Under the pieces are notes generated by a model. That model saw nothing but the letters and a program-made list of their open reading frames with translations. It was not told where the DNA came from and searched no databases. 64,000 nt of DNA from Pseudomonas sp. GV071 (GTDB taxonomy: Bacteria; Pseudomonadota; Gammaproteobacteria; Pseudomonadales; Pseudomonadaceae): contig NZ_QAOJ01000001.1 in assembly GCF_003050835.1 (NCBI RefSeq), positions 744,001 to 808,000 on the forward strand, in the 5' to 3' direction. Within the stretch, counting starts at the first letter, position 1; every line of letters begins with the position of its first letter. The translations under genes were made by a program, and so were the position numbers. Positions 25,895 to 33,645 of this stretch are shown here, piece by piece.

Positions 25895-26551
25895 ATGAAT
25901 ACCCTCACCAGCCAACCGGTTGCCGGCCTTTTGCAGCGTTTGTTCAGCGCCGCCGAGGACCGCAGCAGCCCGGTGTTCGCCAGCTTTGGCGAAGGCGAAT
26001 TGCAGCGCCTGATGCACAGCAAAACCGAGTACCAGGCCTTTTACGGCCGCCTGAAAGACCTGCCCCTGGCGGTGTCGCCGGCCACCGGCACGCTCTTGTA
26101 CATGCTCGCGCGCAGCAACCGGGCACAGAACATTGTCGAGTTCGGCACCTCGTTCGGTATTTCCACCCTGCACCTGGCCGCTGCCCTGCGGGACAACGGT
26201 GGTGGACGCCTGATCACCAGCGAATTCGAAGCGTCGAAAGTCGCCAAGGCGCGCGTCCATCTGGCCGAAGGCGAGCTGCTGGATCTGGTGGAGATTCGCC
26301 AGGGCGACGCATTGCAGACGCTGGCGGTAGATTTGCCCGAGCGCATCGATCTGCTCTTGCTGGATGGCGCCAAGGCGCTGTATCCGGAAATTCTTGCCCT
26401 GGTGGAAAGCCGTTTGCGGCCGGGGGCATTGATCATCGCTGACAACGCCGATTTCAGCCCGGAGTACCTGCAGAAAGTACGGGCAGTAGGCGGTGGTTAT
26501 CTGTCGACGGCGTTTGCCGAGGATGTGGAATTGTCGATGCGTTTGGGTTGA
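25895..26551 (+). CDS. SAM-dependent O-methyltransferase
   Basis: A 218-residue class I methyltransferase of the catechol/caffeoyl-CoA O-methyltransferase type. IVEFGTSFGISTLHLAAAL is the SAM-binding glycine loop, LITSEFEASKVAKARVHLAEGEL is motif post-I, and RIDLLLLDGAKALYPEIL carries the metal-binding aspartate. Substrate not predictable. TTGGAG lies before ATG 25895, which I prefer to 25883. Divergent from tetR. Confidence 0.88.
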   Translation: MNTLTSQPVAGLLQRLFSAAEDRSSPVFASFGEGELQRLMHSKTEYQAFYGRLKDLPLAVSPATGTLLYMLARSNRAQNIVEFGTSFGISTLHLAAALRDNGGGRLITSEFEASKVAKARVHLAEGELLDLVEIRQGDALQTLAVDLPERIDLLLLDGAKALYPEILALVESRLRPGALIIADNADFSPEYLQKVRAVGGGYLSTAFAEDVELSMRLG

Positions 26552-26596
26552 GGCCAGGTGCGGCTGAGGCGGTGATCCGCTTCAGCCGCGATGGGC

Positions 26597-27943
26597 TCAG
26601 CCGCGAGCTCGCGCCCGGCGAACCACCAAGGCGCCAATCGCCAGCCCGACTGTCGCAGCAATCGCCGAAGCCAGCAGCACGCCCAGCTTGGCAGCACTGA
26701 GCAAGCCGGCATCGCTGAAGGCTAGCGAGGCGATAAAGATCGACATGGTAAAACCGATGCCGGCCAGGCAACCGATCAAGGCCACCCACGACCAGTTCAT
26801 GCCCTCAGGCAGCGTGCACCAACCAAGACGTACCAACAGCCAGGTGCTGAGCATCACGCCAATTGGCTTGCCCAGTACCAACGCCAGCAGCACGCCGAGC
26901 ATCACTGTCAGTGAGCTCGAATCACCCAGATCAACACCACCCAGACTCACCCCGGCATTGGCCAGGGCAAACAGCGGCATCACGCCATACGCCACCCAGG
27001 GATGCAGCGCGGCTTGCACGCGCACCACCGGCGGCAGCAAATCACGTTGGGCTTCGCGCAGCTCCTTCACCGGTTGCACCAGGTGGGTGGCATTGCCATT
27101 GATGCGCTCAACCACATCGTTCACCGCGCGGCGGGCGATTTCCAGTGGGCTTTCCAGGCTGGCGCGGGAGAACACCGGAGTCATCAAGCCCAGCACCACA
27201 CCGGCCAGGGTCGGGTGCGCGCCGGTTTTCAACAGGCCGAACCACAGCAACGCGCCCGGCACTACATAGGCATAGGCTGAACCGATACCGATCTGCTGAA
27301 AGGCGAGCACCAACAGGATGCCGGCGCCGGCGATCACAAAGCCCATCGGGTCGAGGCCGCCGGAGTAGAACAGGGCGATGATCAGCACCGCGGCAATGTC
27401 ATCGATGATTGCCAATGCCAGCAAGAACACCCGCACCGACGGCGGAATCGACTTGCCCAGCAAGGCCAGCACGCCCATGGCAAAGGCGATGTCAGTGGCG
27501 GTCGGCACGGCCCAGCCGGCACGCAGTTCAGGTGTTCCATTGATGGCCAGGTACAACAGCGCAGGCACTACCACACCGCCCAGGGCAGCGCCCATCGGCA
27601 GGGTGGCGAGCTTGAGGGTGGAGAGGGCGCCTTCGTGGATTTCGCGGCGAATTTCCAGGCCGACCACCAGGAAAAATACGGTCATCAAACCGTCGTTGAT
27701 CCAGAAATGCAGGGACTGGGAAATCTGCCAATCGCCCAAGCCAATGCTCAGCGGCAGGTGCCAGAGGTGGTGGTAGCTGTCGGCAGCGGGGGAGTTGGCC
27801 CAGATCAGGGCAACGGCTGCCGCGATCATCAGCACGATGCCGCTGACCGCTTCGATATGGAGGAAATGCTCGAGGGCGCTGAAGGCTTTATCGGCTACCC
27901 GGCGCGCAGCCGGTAGGGCCTTCGGGGAAAGGGAATGGTTCAT
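26597..27943 (-). CDS. nhaA: NhaA-type Na+/H+ antiporter
   Basis: A 448-residue membrane protein with the NhaA fold. Key residues are present: D151 in [13 protein letters not shown] and the double aspartate D181-D182 in [18 protein letters not shown] that carries the transported ions. NhaA uses the proton gradient to expel Na+ at alkaline pH. The protein is longer than E. coli NhaA (388 residues), because of an N-terminal amphipathic extension and inner loops. It is monocistronic. A degenerate REP lies at its 3' end (26552-26596). Confidence 0.95.
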   Translation of the reverse strand: MNHSLSPKALPAARRVADKAFSALEHFLHIEAVSGIVLMIAAAVALIWANSPAADSYHHLWHLPLSIGLGDWQISQSLHFWINDGLMTVFFLVVGLEIRREIHEGALSTLKLATLPMGAALGGVVVPALLYLAINGTPELRAGWAVPTATDIAFAMGVLALLGKSIPPSVRVFLLALAIIDDIAAVLIIALFYSGGLDPMGFVIAGAGILLVLAFQQIGIGSAYAYVVPGALLWFGLLKTGAHPTLAGVVLGLMTPVFSRASLESPLEIARRAVNDVVERINGNATHLVQPVKELREAQRDLLPPVVRVQAALHPWVAYGVMPLFALANAGVSLGGVDLGDSSSLTVMLGVLLALVLGKPIGVMLSTWLLVRLGWCTLPEGMNWSWVALIGCLAGIGFTMSIFIASLAFSDAGLLSAAKLGVLLASAIAATVGLAIGALVVRRARARG

Positions 27944-28129
27944 GGTCGCTCACTTTTTCAAGCTGTGTGGCGGCCCGACCAACACAAAAAACCTGCCTGA
28001 CTGCACCCGCAGTCGCGACACCCGGGGGCAACCTTACACGCCGACGGCCGGTATGGCCAGCCAAACCGGGCCTTGGGCCGGGCAAAACAAGTAGACGGCG
28101 TGACGCTCAGCCTTGACGGGTTAACGGGC

Positions 28130-28345
28130 TCAGGCGCGCTTCAAGCCGTCGTTGGCAATTTCATGGCGGCTGGCCTGCAGCAGGGCAGCGTCGACATTCA
28201 GGCGATGGATAACGTTCAGCAACTGCTGTTTCAACACCTGGTCGTTACTCGCTTCGGCTGCGCGCATCACGGCAATGGCAGCGGCCTCGTTATTGGCGGC
28301 GATCAGGTCGAGGGTTTTGCACAGGTTTCGGGTGGCGCGGCTCAC
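28130..28345 (-). CDS. Small helical protein of 71 residues, unknown function
   Basis: Start at GTG 28345, which has AGGAG 9 bp upstream; an upstream in-frame ATG (28375) lacks an RBS. The peptide (SRATRNLCKTLDLIAANNEAAAIAVMRAAEASNDQVLKQ...) is soluble and predicted all-helical, with regular Ala/Leu spacing. I do not recognise a family. The RBS, amino-acid composition and lack of an overlapping gene support it. It is divergent from the phosphatase-like gene. Confidence 0.6.
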   Translation of the reverse strand: MSRATRNLCKTLDLIAANNEAAAIAVMRAAEASNDQVLKQQLLNVIHRLNVDAALLQASRHEIANDGLKRA

Positions 28346-28546
28346 AAGGGGTAACTCCTGAATTCGAGGCTGCACTGTAGGGCGGCGATATTGCGGTTTG
28401 ATGGCTGAGCAGGGCGCTCAGATCATTTCTGCTGGGTGTACAGACCAGGGCCTGCGCGCTTTGGTTGCAACAAAATCGCCGACACCCGGCTGTCATCAAA
28501 CGCCGTTATCGTCCACTGGGGACCGTCCACCCAGGAGCACCACTGC

Positions 28547-28960
28547 ATGAGCGAAAAGCTACGGGTTCTATTCGTCTGTGTCGGCAACGATGCGCGCTCG
28601 CCGATGGCCGAAGCATTGTTGCGTCATATTGAGAACGAGCACTTCGAGGCGCAAAGCGCCGGCACCTTGCCGCAGCCGCTGGATGAGCGTGCGGTTGCCA
28701 CCCTGGAGCATGCCGGCGTCAGTGCCCAAGGGCTGCGCAGCAAATCCATCGAGGTGTTCGCCGGCCAGCATTTCGATTACTTGATCGAGTTGTGCGACAA
28801 GGCTGCTGATGAGGGGCAGTTGCTGCCGACCTCGGGCGAGGCGCTGGTATGGAATTTCGCCGACCCTGCCAGCAGCGATCAGCCGGATGCGTTTCGCCAC
28901 ACCTTTCAGGAGATCAGCGACCGCGTGCGCATGTTCACCCTGGTGAAAAACAAGCATTGA
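28547..28960 (+). CDS. Low-molecular-weight protein tyrosine phosphatase / arsenate reductase-like protein
   Basis: A 137-residue LMW-phosphatase-fold protein. VLFVCVGNDARSPMAEALLRH carries the C-X5-R-S loop (C11, R17), and FADPA has the general-acid aspartate. It lacks the second and third cysteines at the positions of ArsC in this window (57316), although one Cys occurs in IELCDKA, so phosphatase or ArsC-like activity cannot be separated. ATG 28547 has AGGAG upstream. It is a stand-alone gene, with no ars neighbours here. Confidence 0.82.
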   Translation: MSEKLRVLFVCVGNDARSPMAEALLRHIENEHFEAQSAGTLPQPLDERAVATLEHAGVSAQGLRSKSIEVFAGQHFDYLIELCDKAADEGQLLPTSGEALVWNFADPASSDQPDAFRHTFQEISDRVRMFTLVKNKH

Positions 28961-29002
28961 AAACGCGGTTGGGCGGCGCCATGCCCAACCGCTGACGGGG
29001 TT

Positions 29003-29206
29003 TTATTGCGTCACTTCGCCTAGGCCCGCATAGGTCGACAACAGCACCTCACCCAGCAACGGGTGCGGTGCCTCGACGCGCTCTTTGAGCTTGTCGGCAA
29101 AGTTCATGGCCGAGTTCTGGTCGGAGAAAGAAATGGCCATGCTGCCGGTTTTTACCGTCCAGGTTTCACGGCTGGCGGTGGTTTCTTTTTGCACTGCGAT
29201 ATCCAT
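29003..29206 (-). CDS. Small conserved-type protein of 67 residues, unknown function
   Basis: AGGAGG sits 6 bp before the ATG, an excellent RBS. The peptide MDIAVQKETTASRETWTVKT continues with SMAISFSDQNSAMNFADKLKERVEA, a beta-hairpin followed by a helix, without signal peptide or cysteines. I do not recognise the family. It lies convergent with the LMW phosphatase gene. Confidence 0.7.
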   Translation of the reverse strand: MDIAVQKETTASRETWTVKTGSMAISFSDQNSAMNFADKLKERVEAPHPLLGEVLLSTYAGLGEVTQ

Positions 29207-29344
29207 GTTCGCCTCCTGCGGCTAGCGTTCAGCCGGTCAAAAAAAATGCCAACCCAGGGTCGGCAATTAATCGAGCACACACGCACATAAGCTGCGTGTG
29301 GGTAGGTTGGCTGGGTTTTGTTACCGATTGATGAAGCTCACCGT

Positions 29345-29749
29345 TTAGGCGATCGCAGGTTCTGGCAGTTTGGCGATCACCTTGATCTCGAAATCGAAGC
29401 CATACAGCCAGGTCACGCCAATGCCGGTGAGGGTAGGGTGCGGGGCTTCGCCCCAGAACTCCGGCACCACCGCCCAGATGGTTTCGAATTTTTCCTCGGG
29501 GTTGACGATAAACACTGTCACATCGACCACGTCGTCAAAGCTGCAACCGGCCGCCTTGAGAATTTCGTTGAGGTTGTTGAACGCCGTGCGCACCTGGGTT
29601 TCCAGGTCCGCTTCGGGCGAGCCATCGGCCTTGCTGCCGACCTGGCCAGAGACGAACAGAAAGCCGTCGGAACGAATGGCTGGCGAGTAACGGTTGCGCT
29701 CATACAGGGCTTGGCGCTGTGGGGGGAAAACAACGTCGCGCTGGGTCAT
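29345..29749 (-). CDS. RidA-family protein (enamine/imine deaminase-like)
   Basis: A 134-residue YjgF/YER057c/UK114 protein: YSPAIRSDGFLFVSGQVGSKADGSPEADLETQVRTAFNNLNEILKAAGCSFDDVVDVTVF. RidA itself hydrolyses reactive 2-aminoacrylate, but the RidA active-site arginine (in the R-P-Y-T motif at about residue 105) is not seen here; the corresponding area reads HPTLTGIGVTWL, so this is one of the Rid subfamilies of unknown reaction. It is divergent from a LysR gene with a good LysR box in the shared promoter, a likely regulator-target pair. Confidence 0.85.
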   Translation of the reverse strand: MTQRDVVFPPQRQALYERNRYSPAIRSDGFLFVSGQVGSKADGSPEADLETQVRTAFNNLNEILKAAGCSFDDVVDVTVFIVNPEEKFETIWAVVPEFWGEAPHPTLTGIGVTWLYGFDFEIKVIAKLPEPAIA

Positions 29750-29830
29750 GGGAGTACTCCATCAGTGAGGGGATGAAGTGACTCTAGGCCTTGGCCTGGG
29801 GTGGATAAACGGGCAACCTTGGTCATCACT

Positions 29831-29847
29831 GTTTGCAAATGCCAAAC
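29831..29847. promoter_or_regulatory. Candidate LysR-type operator between ridA-like gene and lysR
   Basis: GTTTG-CAAATGC-CAAAC; its core, TTG-N7-CAA at 29833-29845, fits the T-N11-A dyad rule of LysR-type sites. It lies 25 bp before the regulator start and 82 bp from the divergent RidA-family gene. Confidence 0.45.
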
Positions 29848-29871
29848 AATCCCGCGCCCAGGAGCCCGTCC

Positions 29872-30798
29872 ATGGACCGATTCGACGCAATGCTGGCCTT
29901 CGCCCGCGTGGTGGAAGCGGGCAGCTTTACCAAGGCTGCCGACACCCTGCACATGAGCAAAACCACGGTCACCCAGCTGGTTCAGCAGTTGGAGGCGCGG
30001 CTGCGGGTCAAGCTGCTCAATCGCACCACACGCAAGGTCAACCTCACTGCCGATGGCGCGGTGTACTACGAGCGTGTGGTGCGCTTGCTCGGCGATCTGG
30101 ATGACGCTGAAACCAGCTTGTCCGGCGCCGCGACCGTGCCCCGGGGCCGGCTGCGGGTGGACGTGCCCAGCCCATTGGCCAGTACCTTGTTGGTGCCGGC
30201 GCTGGCGGATTTTCATGAGCGTTATCCGGATATCCAGATCGACATGGGCGTCAGTGACCGTATCGTCGACCTGATCGGCGAGAAGGTTGACTGCGTGGTG
30301 CGCGGCGGCGAGCTCAGCGATCAATCGCTGATGGCGCGCAAGGTCGGCGATCTGCAGTTGGGCGTGTACGCCGCGCCCAGTTACCTGCAACGCCTGGGCA
30401 GGCCGGCCCATCCCCGCGTCCTGGAAGACTCCGCTCACCGGGTGGTCGGGTTTCTTTGGGCGCGAACGGGCAAGGCGCTGCCCTATGCAATGGGCAAAGG
30501 CGACGAAAGCGTCCATGTGCAGGGCCGTTATGTGCTCGCCGTCGACGATGGCAATGCCTACCTGGCCGCCGGGATCGCCGGGCTGGGTATGCTCTGGCTG
30601 CCGGCGTATATGGCCAAGGCGCCGGTGGCGGCGGGGCAGTTGTTGCCGCTGTTCGAAGACTGGCAAATGGAGCCAATGCCGCTGTACGTGGCGTACCCGC
30701 CGAACCGGCACGTCAGCCTGAAACTGCGGGTGTTCATCGACTGGGTCGTGGAGGTGATGGCCGAACATGCGCCAGTGCGCTCAGGGTTATCTGAGTAA
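29872..30798 (+). CDS. LysR-family transcriptional regulator
   Basis: A 308-residue regulator. The N-terminal HTH (FDAMLAFARVVEAGSFTKAADTLHMSKTTVTQLVQQLEARLRVKLLNRTTRKV) and the effector domain from about residue 90 (GRLRVDVPSPLASTLLVPALADFHERYPDIQIDMGVSDR) place it in the large CrgA/DmlR-like LysR group. ATG 29872 is preferred because AGGAG lies before it and the HTH follows. It is divergent from the RidA-family gene, which it probably controls. Confidence 0.93.
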   Translation: MDRFDAMLAFARVVEAGSFTKAADTLHMSKTTVTQLVQQLEARLRVKLLNRTTRKVNLTADGAVYYERVVRLLGDLDDAETSLSGAATVPRGRLRVDVPSPLASTLLVPALADFHERYPDIQIDMGVSDRIVDLIGEKVDCVVRGGELSDQSLMARKVGDLQLGVYAAPSYLQRLGRPAHPRVLEDSAHRVVGFLWARTGKALPYAMGKGDESVHVQGRYVLAVDDGNAYLAAGIAGLGMLWLPAYMAKAPVAAGQLLPLFEDWQMEPMPLYVAYPPNRHVSLKLRVFIDWVVEVMAEHAPVRSGLSE

Positions 30799-30926
30799 CC
30801 CGCATTGCCGTGCCCGGCAAGCCAGCTACGCTGTAGCGAACCTCGGGGTATCCACATTAATTGCGCGTGGAGTGAGGGCTGGAGTTAGTCCAGTACATTC
30901 ATATTTGCTACAGGGAAAGTGACCCG

Positions 30927-31502
30927 ATGAAACCAGTACGTGCCTTTACCAAAGCTGCCGCCTTGGCCACCTTGTTTGCCGCCATCAACCTTGCCCACGC
31001 CGAAGAAGTGCCGATCTCCGGCGCGCTGATCGCGGATAAGCTGACGGCTACCGTGGTTTCCGTCGACGCCGCCAAACACTTGGTCGTGCTCAAAGATACC
31101 GAAGGCCAGGAAGCTGAAATCCAACTCACCGACCAGGCGAAGAACCTCGACAAACTCAAAGCTGGCGACACCGTGCACGCCGTCGTCACCCGCTCGGTCG
31201 TGGCGGTGCTCGACACCGACACCGACAAAGCCACCGCAGTCAAAGAAAAAGCCGGCGTCGCCCGCGCCACCGAAGCCAACCCCAACCCCGGTGGTGCCGC
31301 TTTCCGACAAGTCAGCGTGCGCCTGAAAATCACCGCTATCGACCAGGCCAAACATCAAGTCACCCTGATCGGCCCCGCTGGCAAAACCAAAACTGTCACC
31401 GTGGAAAAACCCGAGCTGCAAGAGCGGATGAAAAACCTGAAAGTCGGCCAGACCGTCTCCATCACCTACACCGATACCCTGGACATCACTACCGAGCATT
31501 GA
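30927..31502 (+). CDS. Periplasmic protein of unknown function with OB-like repeats
   Basis: A 191-residue protein. A signal peptide (residues 1-25, ending AHA-EE) is followed by two similar beta-rich units: LTATVVSVDAAKHLVVLKDTEGQEAEIQL with LKAGDTVHAVVTRSV, and VRLKITAIDQAKHQVTLIGPAGKTKTVTVE with LKVGQTVSITYTDT. The internal duplication (VV.VDAAKH.VVLKD / IT.IDQAKHQVTLIG) is clear. I do not know its role. It is monocistronic with a 128-bp leader. Confidence 0.75.
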   Translation: MKPVRAFTKAAALATLFAAINLAHAEEVPISGALIADKLTATVVSVDAAKHLVVLKDTEGQEAEIQLTDQAKNLDKLKAGDTVHAVVTRSVVAVLDTDTDKATAVKEKAGVARATEANPNPGGAAFRQVSVRLKITAIDQAKHQVTLIGPAGKTKTVTVEKPELQERMKNLKVGQTVSITYTDTLDITTEH

Positions 31503-31532
31503 TAGCCAAAAGCATCGCCTTTTGCAGCAGTA

Positions 31533-31589
31533 GAGGCTGAAGCCGCTCCCACGTGAACTCTGGTTTTCTGTGGGAGCATTTTCAGCCTC
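31533..31589. repeat. Degenerate REP-like hairpin
   Basis: GAGGCTGAAGCCGCTCCCAC (31533-31552) and GTGGGAGCATTTTCAGCCTC (31570-31589) form an imperfect stem with a 17-base loop. The right arm has diverged from the usual REP. It lies 30 bp after the preceding gene. Confidence 0.7.
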
Positions 31590-31621
31590 GATCTTTTGTT
31601 CGGTCTGGTTCAAAAAGAAAA

Positions 31622-31819
31622 AACCGTTCCCATCACACTGATGATTGCCGCCGCCGAGGAGCAAGCGCGCTGGCCATGGACGAGGACTGCAGCCTGTTCA
31701 GCATCCGCAACCTGGCGATCCAATTTCCCCTAAGCGCGCAGCAAACCAGCATTGCCGCGGGCGAGCTGTCCTGACTGGCGGCGGACCTCAGCCAGTTGGT
31801 CAAACGTTTCACGTCTTGA
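31622..31819 (+). pseudogene. Remnant of a methyl-accepting chemotaxis protein C-terminus
   Basis: Read across two frames, this stretch encodes the end of a chemoreceptor signalling domain: ...TLMIAAAEEQAR in one frame, then, after a one-base shift near 31673, a second frame with MDEDCSLFSIRNLAIQF, AQQTSIAAGELS, stop, LAADLSQLVKRFTS, stop. It corresponds to the usual Pseudomonas MCP tail (IATAAEEQ... INRNIxSIRNLAEQ... QQTSxASxELxRLAADLxxLVxRF). An in-frame TGA at 31772-31774 and the frameshift disable it, and the rest of the gene is missing. A good terminator follows at the right distance, as for an original gene end. Confidence 0.8.
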
Positions 31820-31832
31820 GTGAGGGCAGGGC

Positions 31833-31865
31833 GCCTCAGCCACGTCAGGCTGAGGCATCTTTTTG
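31833..31865 (+). terminator. Rho-independent terminator of the lost chemoreceptor gene
   Basis: GCCTCAGCC, loop ACGTCA, GGCTGAGGC followed by ATCTTTTTG: a 9-bp perfect stem with a T-run reading on the plus strand, 13 bp after the final stop of the chemoreceptor remnant. The minus-strand side has no T-run, so it does not serve xthA. Confidence 0.85.
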
Positions 31866-31869
31866 CGTT

Positions 31870-32682
31870 TTACCCGAGCTCGACCCAGATCGGCGCGTGG
31901 TCAGAGGGTTTCTCCATGCCGCGCAGGTCGTAGTCGATGCCGGCATCTTTGATCCGCCCTTGCAGCGGCGCGGTGGCGAGGATCACATCGATGCGCAGGC
32001 CACGTTTGGGTTCGTCTTCGAAGCCGCGGCTGCGGTAGTCGAACCAGCTGAAGCGGTCATTCACCTCGGGGTGCAGGTGGCGGAAGCTGTCGACCAGGCC
32101 CCAGTTTTTCAGGGTGGCCAGCCACTCACGTTCTTCCGGCAGGAAACTGCATTTGCCGGTTTTCAGCCAGCGCTTGCGGTTTTCTTCGCCAATGCCGATG
32201 TCGATGTCTTCCGGGGAGATGTTGATGTCGCCCATCACCACCAGCGCCTGATCGGGCTTGAACTGGGTGGTCAGCAGGGTTTGCAGGTCGGCATAGAAGC
32301 GCTGCTTGGCCGGGAATTTGGTCGGGTGGTCGCGGCTTTCGCCCTGTGGGAAGTAGCCGTTCATGACGGTGACCGGCTGGCCGTTCTCGTCCGCAAAGGT
32401 GCCGTAGATAAAACGTCGCTGGGCATCTTCTTCATCACCGGGGAAGCCTTTGTGTAGCTCCAGCGGCGCCTGACGCGACAGCAACGCTACACCGTAGTGG
32501 CCTTTCTGCCCATGCCAGTGCACCTGGTAGCCCAGGGCCTCGACCTCGGCGAAGGGGAACTGCTCGTCCGCCACTTTGGTTTCCTGCAGACCGATCACGT
32601 CCGGCTGGTGTTTTTCGATCAGCGCCGCCAGTTGATGGGGGCGGGCGCGCAGGCCGTTGATGTTGAAGGAAACGATCTTCAT
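31870..32682 (-). CDS. xthA: Exodeoxyribonuclease III
   Basis: A 270-residue AP endonuclease/3'-exonuclease of the EEP superfamily. All catalytic positions are visible: N7 (FNINGLRA), E34 (LQETK), D151/N153 ([10 protein letters not shown]), and the terminal [10 protein letters not shown] (H259). It repairs abasic sites and blocked 3' ends. The length is normal (E. coli 268). It appears monocistronic. Confidence 0.96.
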   Translation of the reverse strand: MKIVSFNINGLRARPHQLAALIEKHQPDVIGLQETKVADEQFPFAEVEALGYQVHWHGQKGHYGVALLSRQAPLELHKGFPGDEEDAQRRFIYGTFADENGQPVTVMNGYFPQGESRDHPTKFPAKQRFYADLQTLLTTQFKPDQALVVMGDINISPEDIDIGIGEENRKRWLKTGKCSFLPEEREWLATLKNWGLVDSFRHLHPEVNDRFSWFDYRSRGFEDEPKRGLRIDVILATAPLQGRIKDAGIDYDLRGMEKPSDHAPIWVELG

Positions 32683-32818
32683 GGGCGGCGGGGTCCTTAT
32701 CAGGCAACAAAATCAGGCAAAAAACGAAGGCAAACAAATACGACGGCCTGCGATGCTAGCCGATGCCCGGCCGTGCGGCCAGCGTGTGGCGAGCCGGCGC
32801 CCCGGCTGCTAACGTGAG

Positions 32819-32859
32819 GACGGCTTTGATAACAATAAAAACCAACAATAAAAGCCGTC
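32819..32859. repeat. Perfect 9-bp inverted repeat around an A-rich loop
   Basis: GACGGCTTT (32819-32827) and AAAGCCGTC (32851-32859) enclose 23 bases rich in A (GATAACAATAAAAACCAACA...). It is 64 bp before the GNAT start and 137 bp from xthA. It could be a 5' leader hairpin or an operator; there is no T-run. Confidence 0.5.
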
Positions 32860-32922
32860 TGGGGCCAGCGTTGCTTAAACAGCAGGGCGCGCGACCGGGC
32901 AGGCGAACCGAGGTAACCGTGC

Positions 32923-33576
32923 ATGCCGACGTCCTTTGCCATTCCTGCGGCGCAAGTGCGCCTGCTCGACAGCAGCTTTGTCCGTGAAGCCCGCTCCTTG
33001 CTGTACCACGCCTACCGCCACGAGCCGACCTTCGGTTATCTGTTCGAATCCGAACGCCCCGGCTACGACCAGCGCGTGCGCGCTACGGTGCGCGAACTGG
33101 TGCAACGGCATTTTCTCGAAGACCTGCCAGCCATTGGCCTGATCATTAACGACCGCTTGGTGGCCCTGGCGCTGATCGCACCGCCACAGCGACGCCTGGA
33201 CATCACCGAAAGCTGGAGCTGGCGCCTGCGTATGTTGCTGACCACCGGCCTGCGCTGCACCAAGCGCTACCTGCATTACCACGACGCGGTGCTGGCCAGC
33301 CTGCCGCCGGGCCAGTACCACGTGCTGCCACTGCTGGGTGTGCACCCGGAGTTCCAGGGCCGGCACCTGGGCGAGCAACTGCTCGAAGCGCTGCACAACT
33401 GGTGTGCCGAAGACGAAACCTCGCTGGGCGTGGTGCTGGATACCGGCAACCCGCGCTACCTGGATTTCTACCAGCGCCAGGGGTACGAGGAAATCGGCGA
33501 AGTGGCGGTGGGTCCGATCCGCGAACATGTATTTTTTCATGCCAGCCCGCAGCAGGTTTCCCGCGCCAGCGCCTGA
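32923..33576 (+). CDS. GNAT-family N-acetyltransferase
   Basis: A 217-residue protein with a GNAT core in its second half: HVLPLLGVHPEFQGRHLGEQLLEALHNWC is motif A (acetyl-CoA pyrophosphate loop Q/R-x-x-G-x-G/L), and LDFYQRQGYEEIGEVAVG is the typical end. The first 90 residues (REARSLLYHAYRHEPTFGYLFESERPGYDQRV) resemble plant- and bacterial-type GNATs that acetylate unknown small molecules or proteins. It is 69 bp upstream of tamA in the same direction. Confidence 0.88.
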   Translation: MPTSFAIPAAQVRLLDSSFVREARSLLYHAYRHEPTFGYLFESERPGYDQRVRATVRELVQRHFLEDLPAIGLIINDRLVALALIAPPQRRLDITESWSWRLRMLLTTGLRCTKRYLHYHDAVLASLPPGQYHVLPLLGVHPEFQGRHLGEQLLEALHNWCAEDETSLGVVLDTGNPRYLDFYQRQGYEEIGEVAVGPIREHVFFHASPQQVSRASA

Positions 33577-33645
33577 ATCTGGTGCCGTGTTGGAGGCCAC
33601 GGGTGGCTCTGGAATGCCGTGCCGCCCGTGGTAGCATCCGCCCCC

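Noticed and set aside
28547..28960. A second arsC gene
   Set aside because: The C-X5-R loop is present, but the paired relay cysteines of ArsC are not, and no ars genes are adjacent; listed as an LMW phosphatase-like protein.
31553..31774. A 73-residue ORF as a real gene
   Set aside because: Its last part is the decayed MCP tail, and the start overlaps the REP-like hairpin with no RBS.
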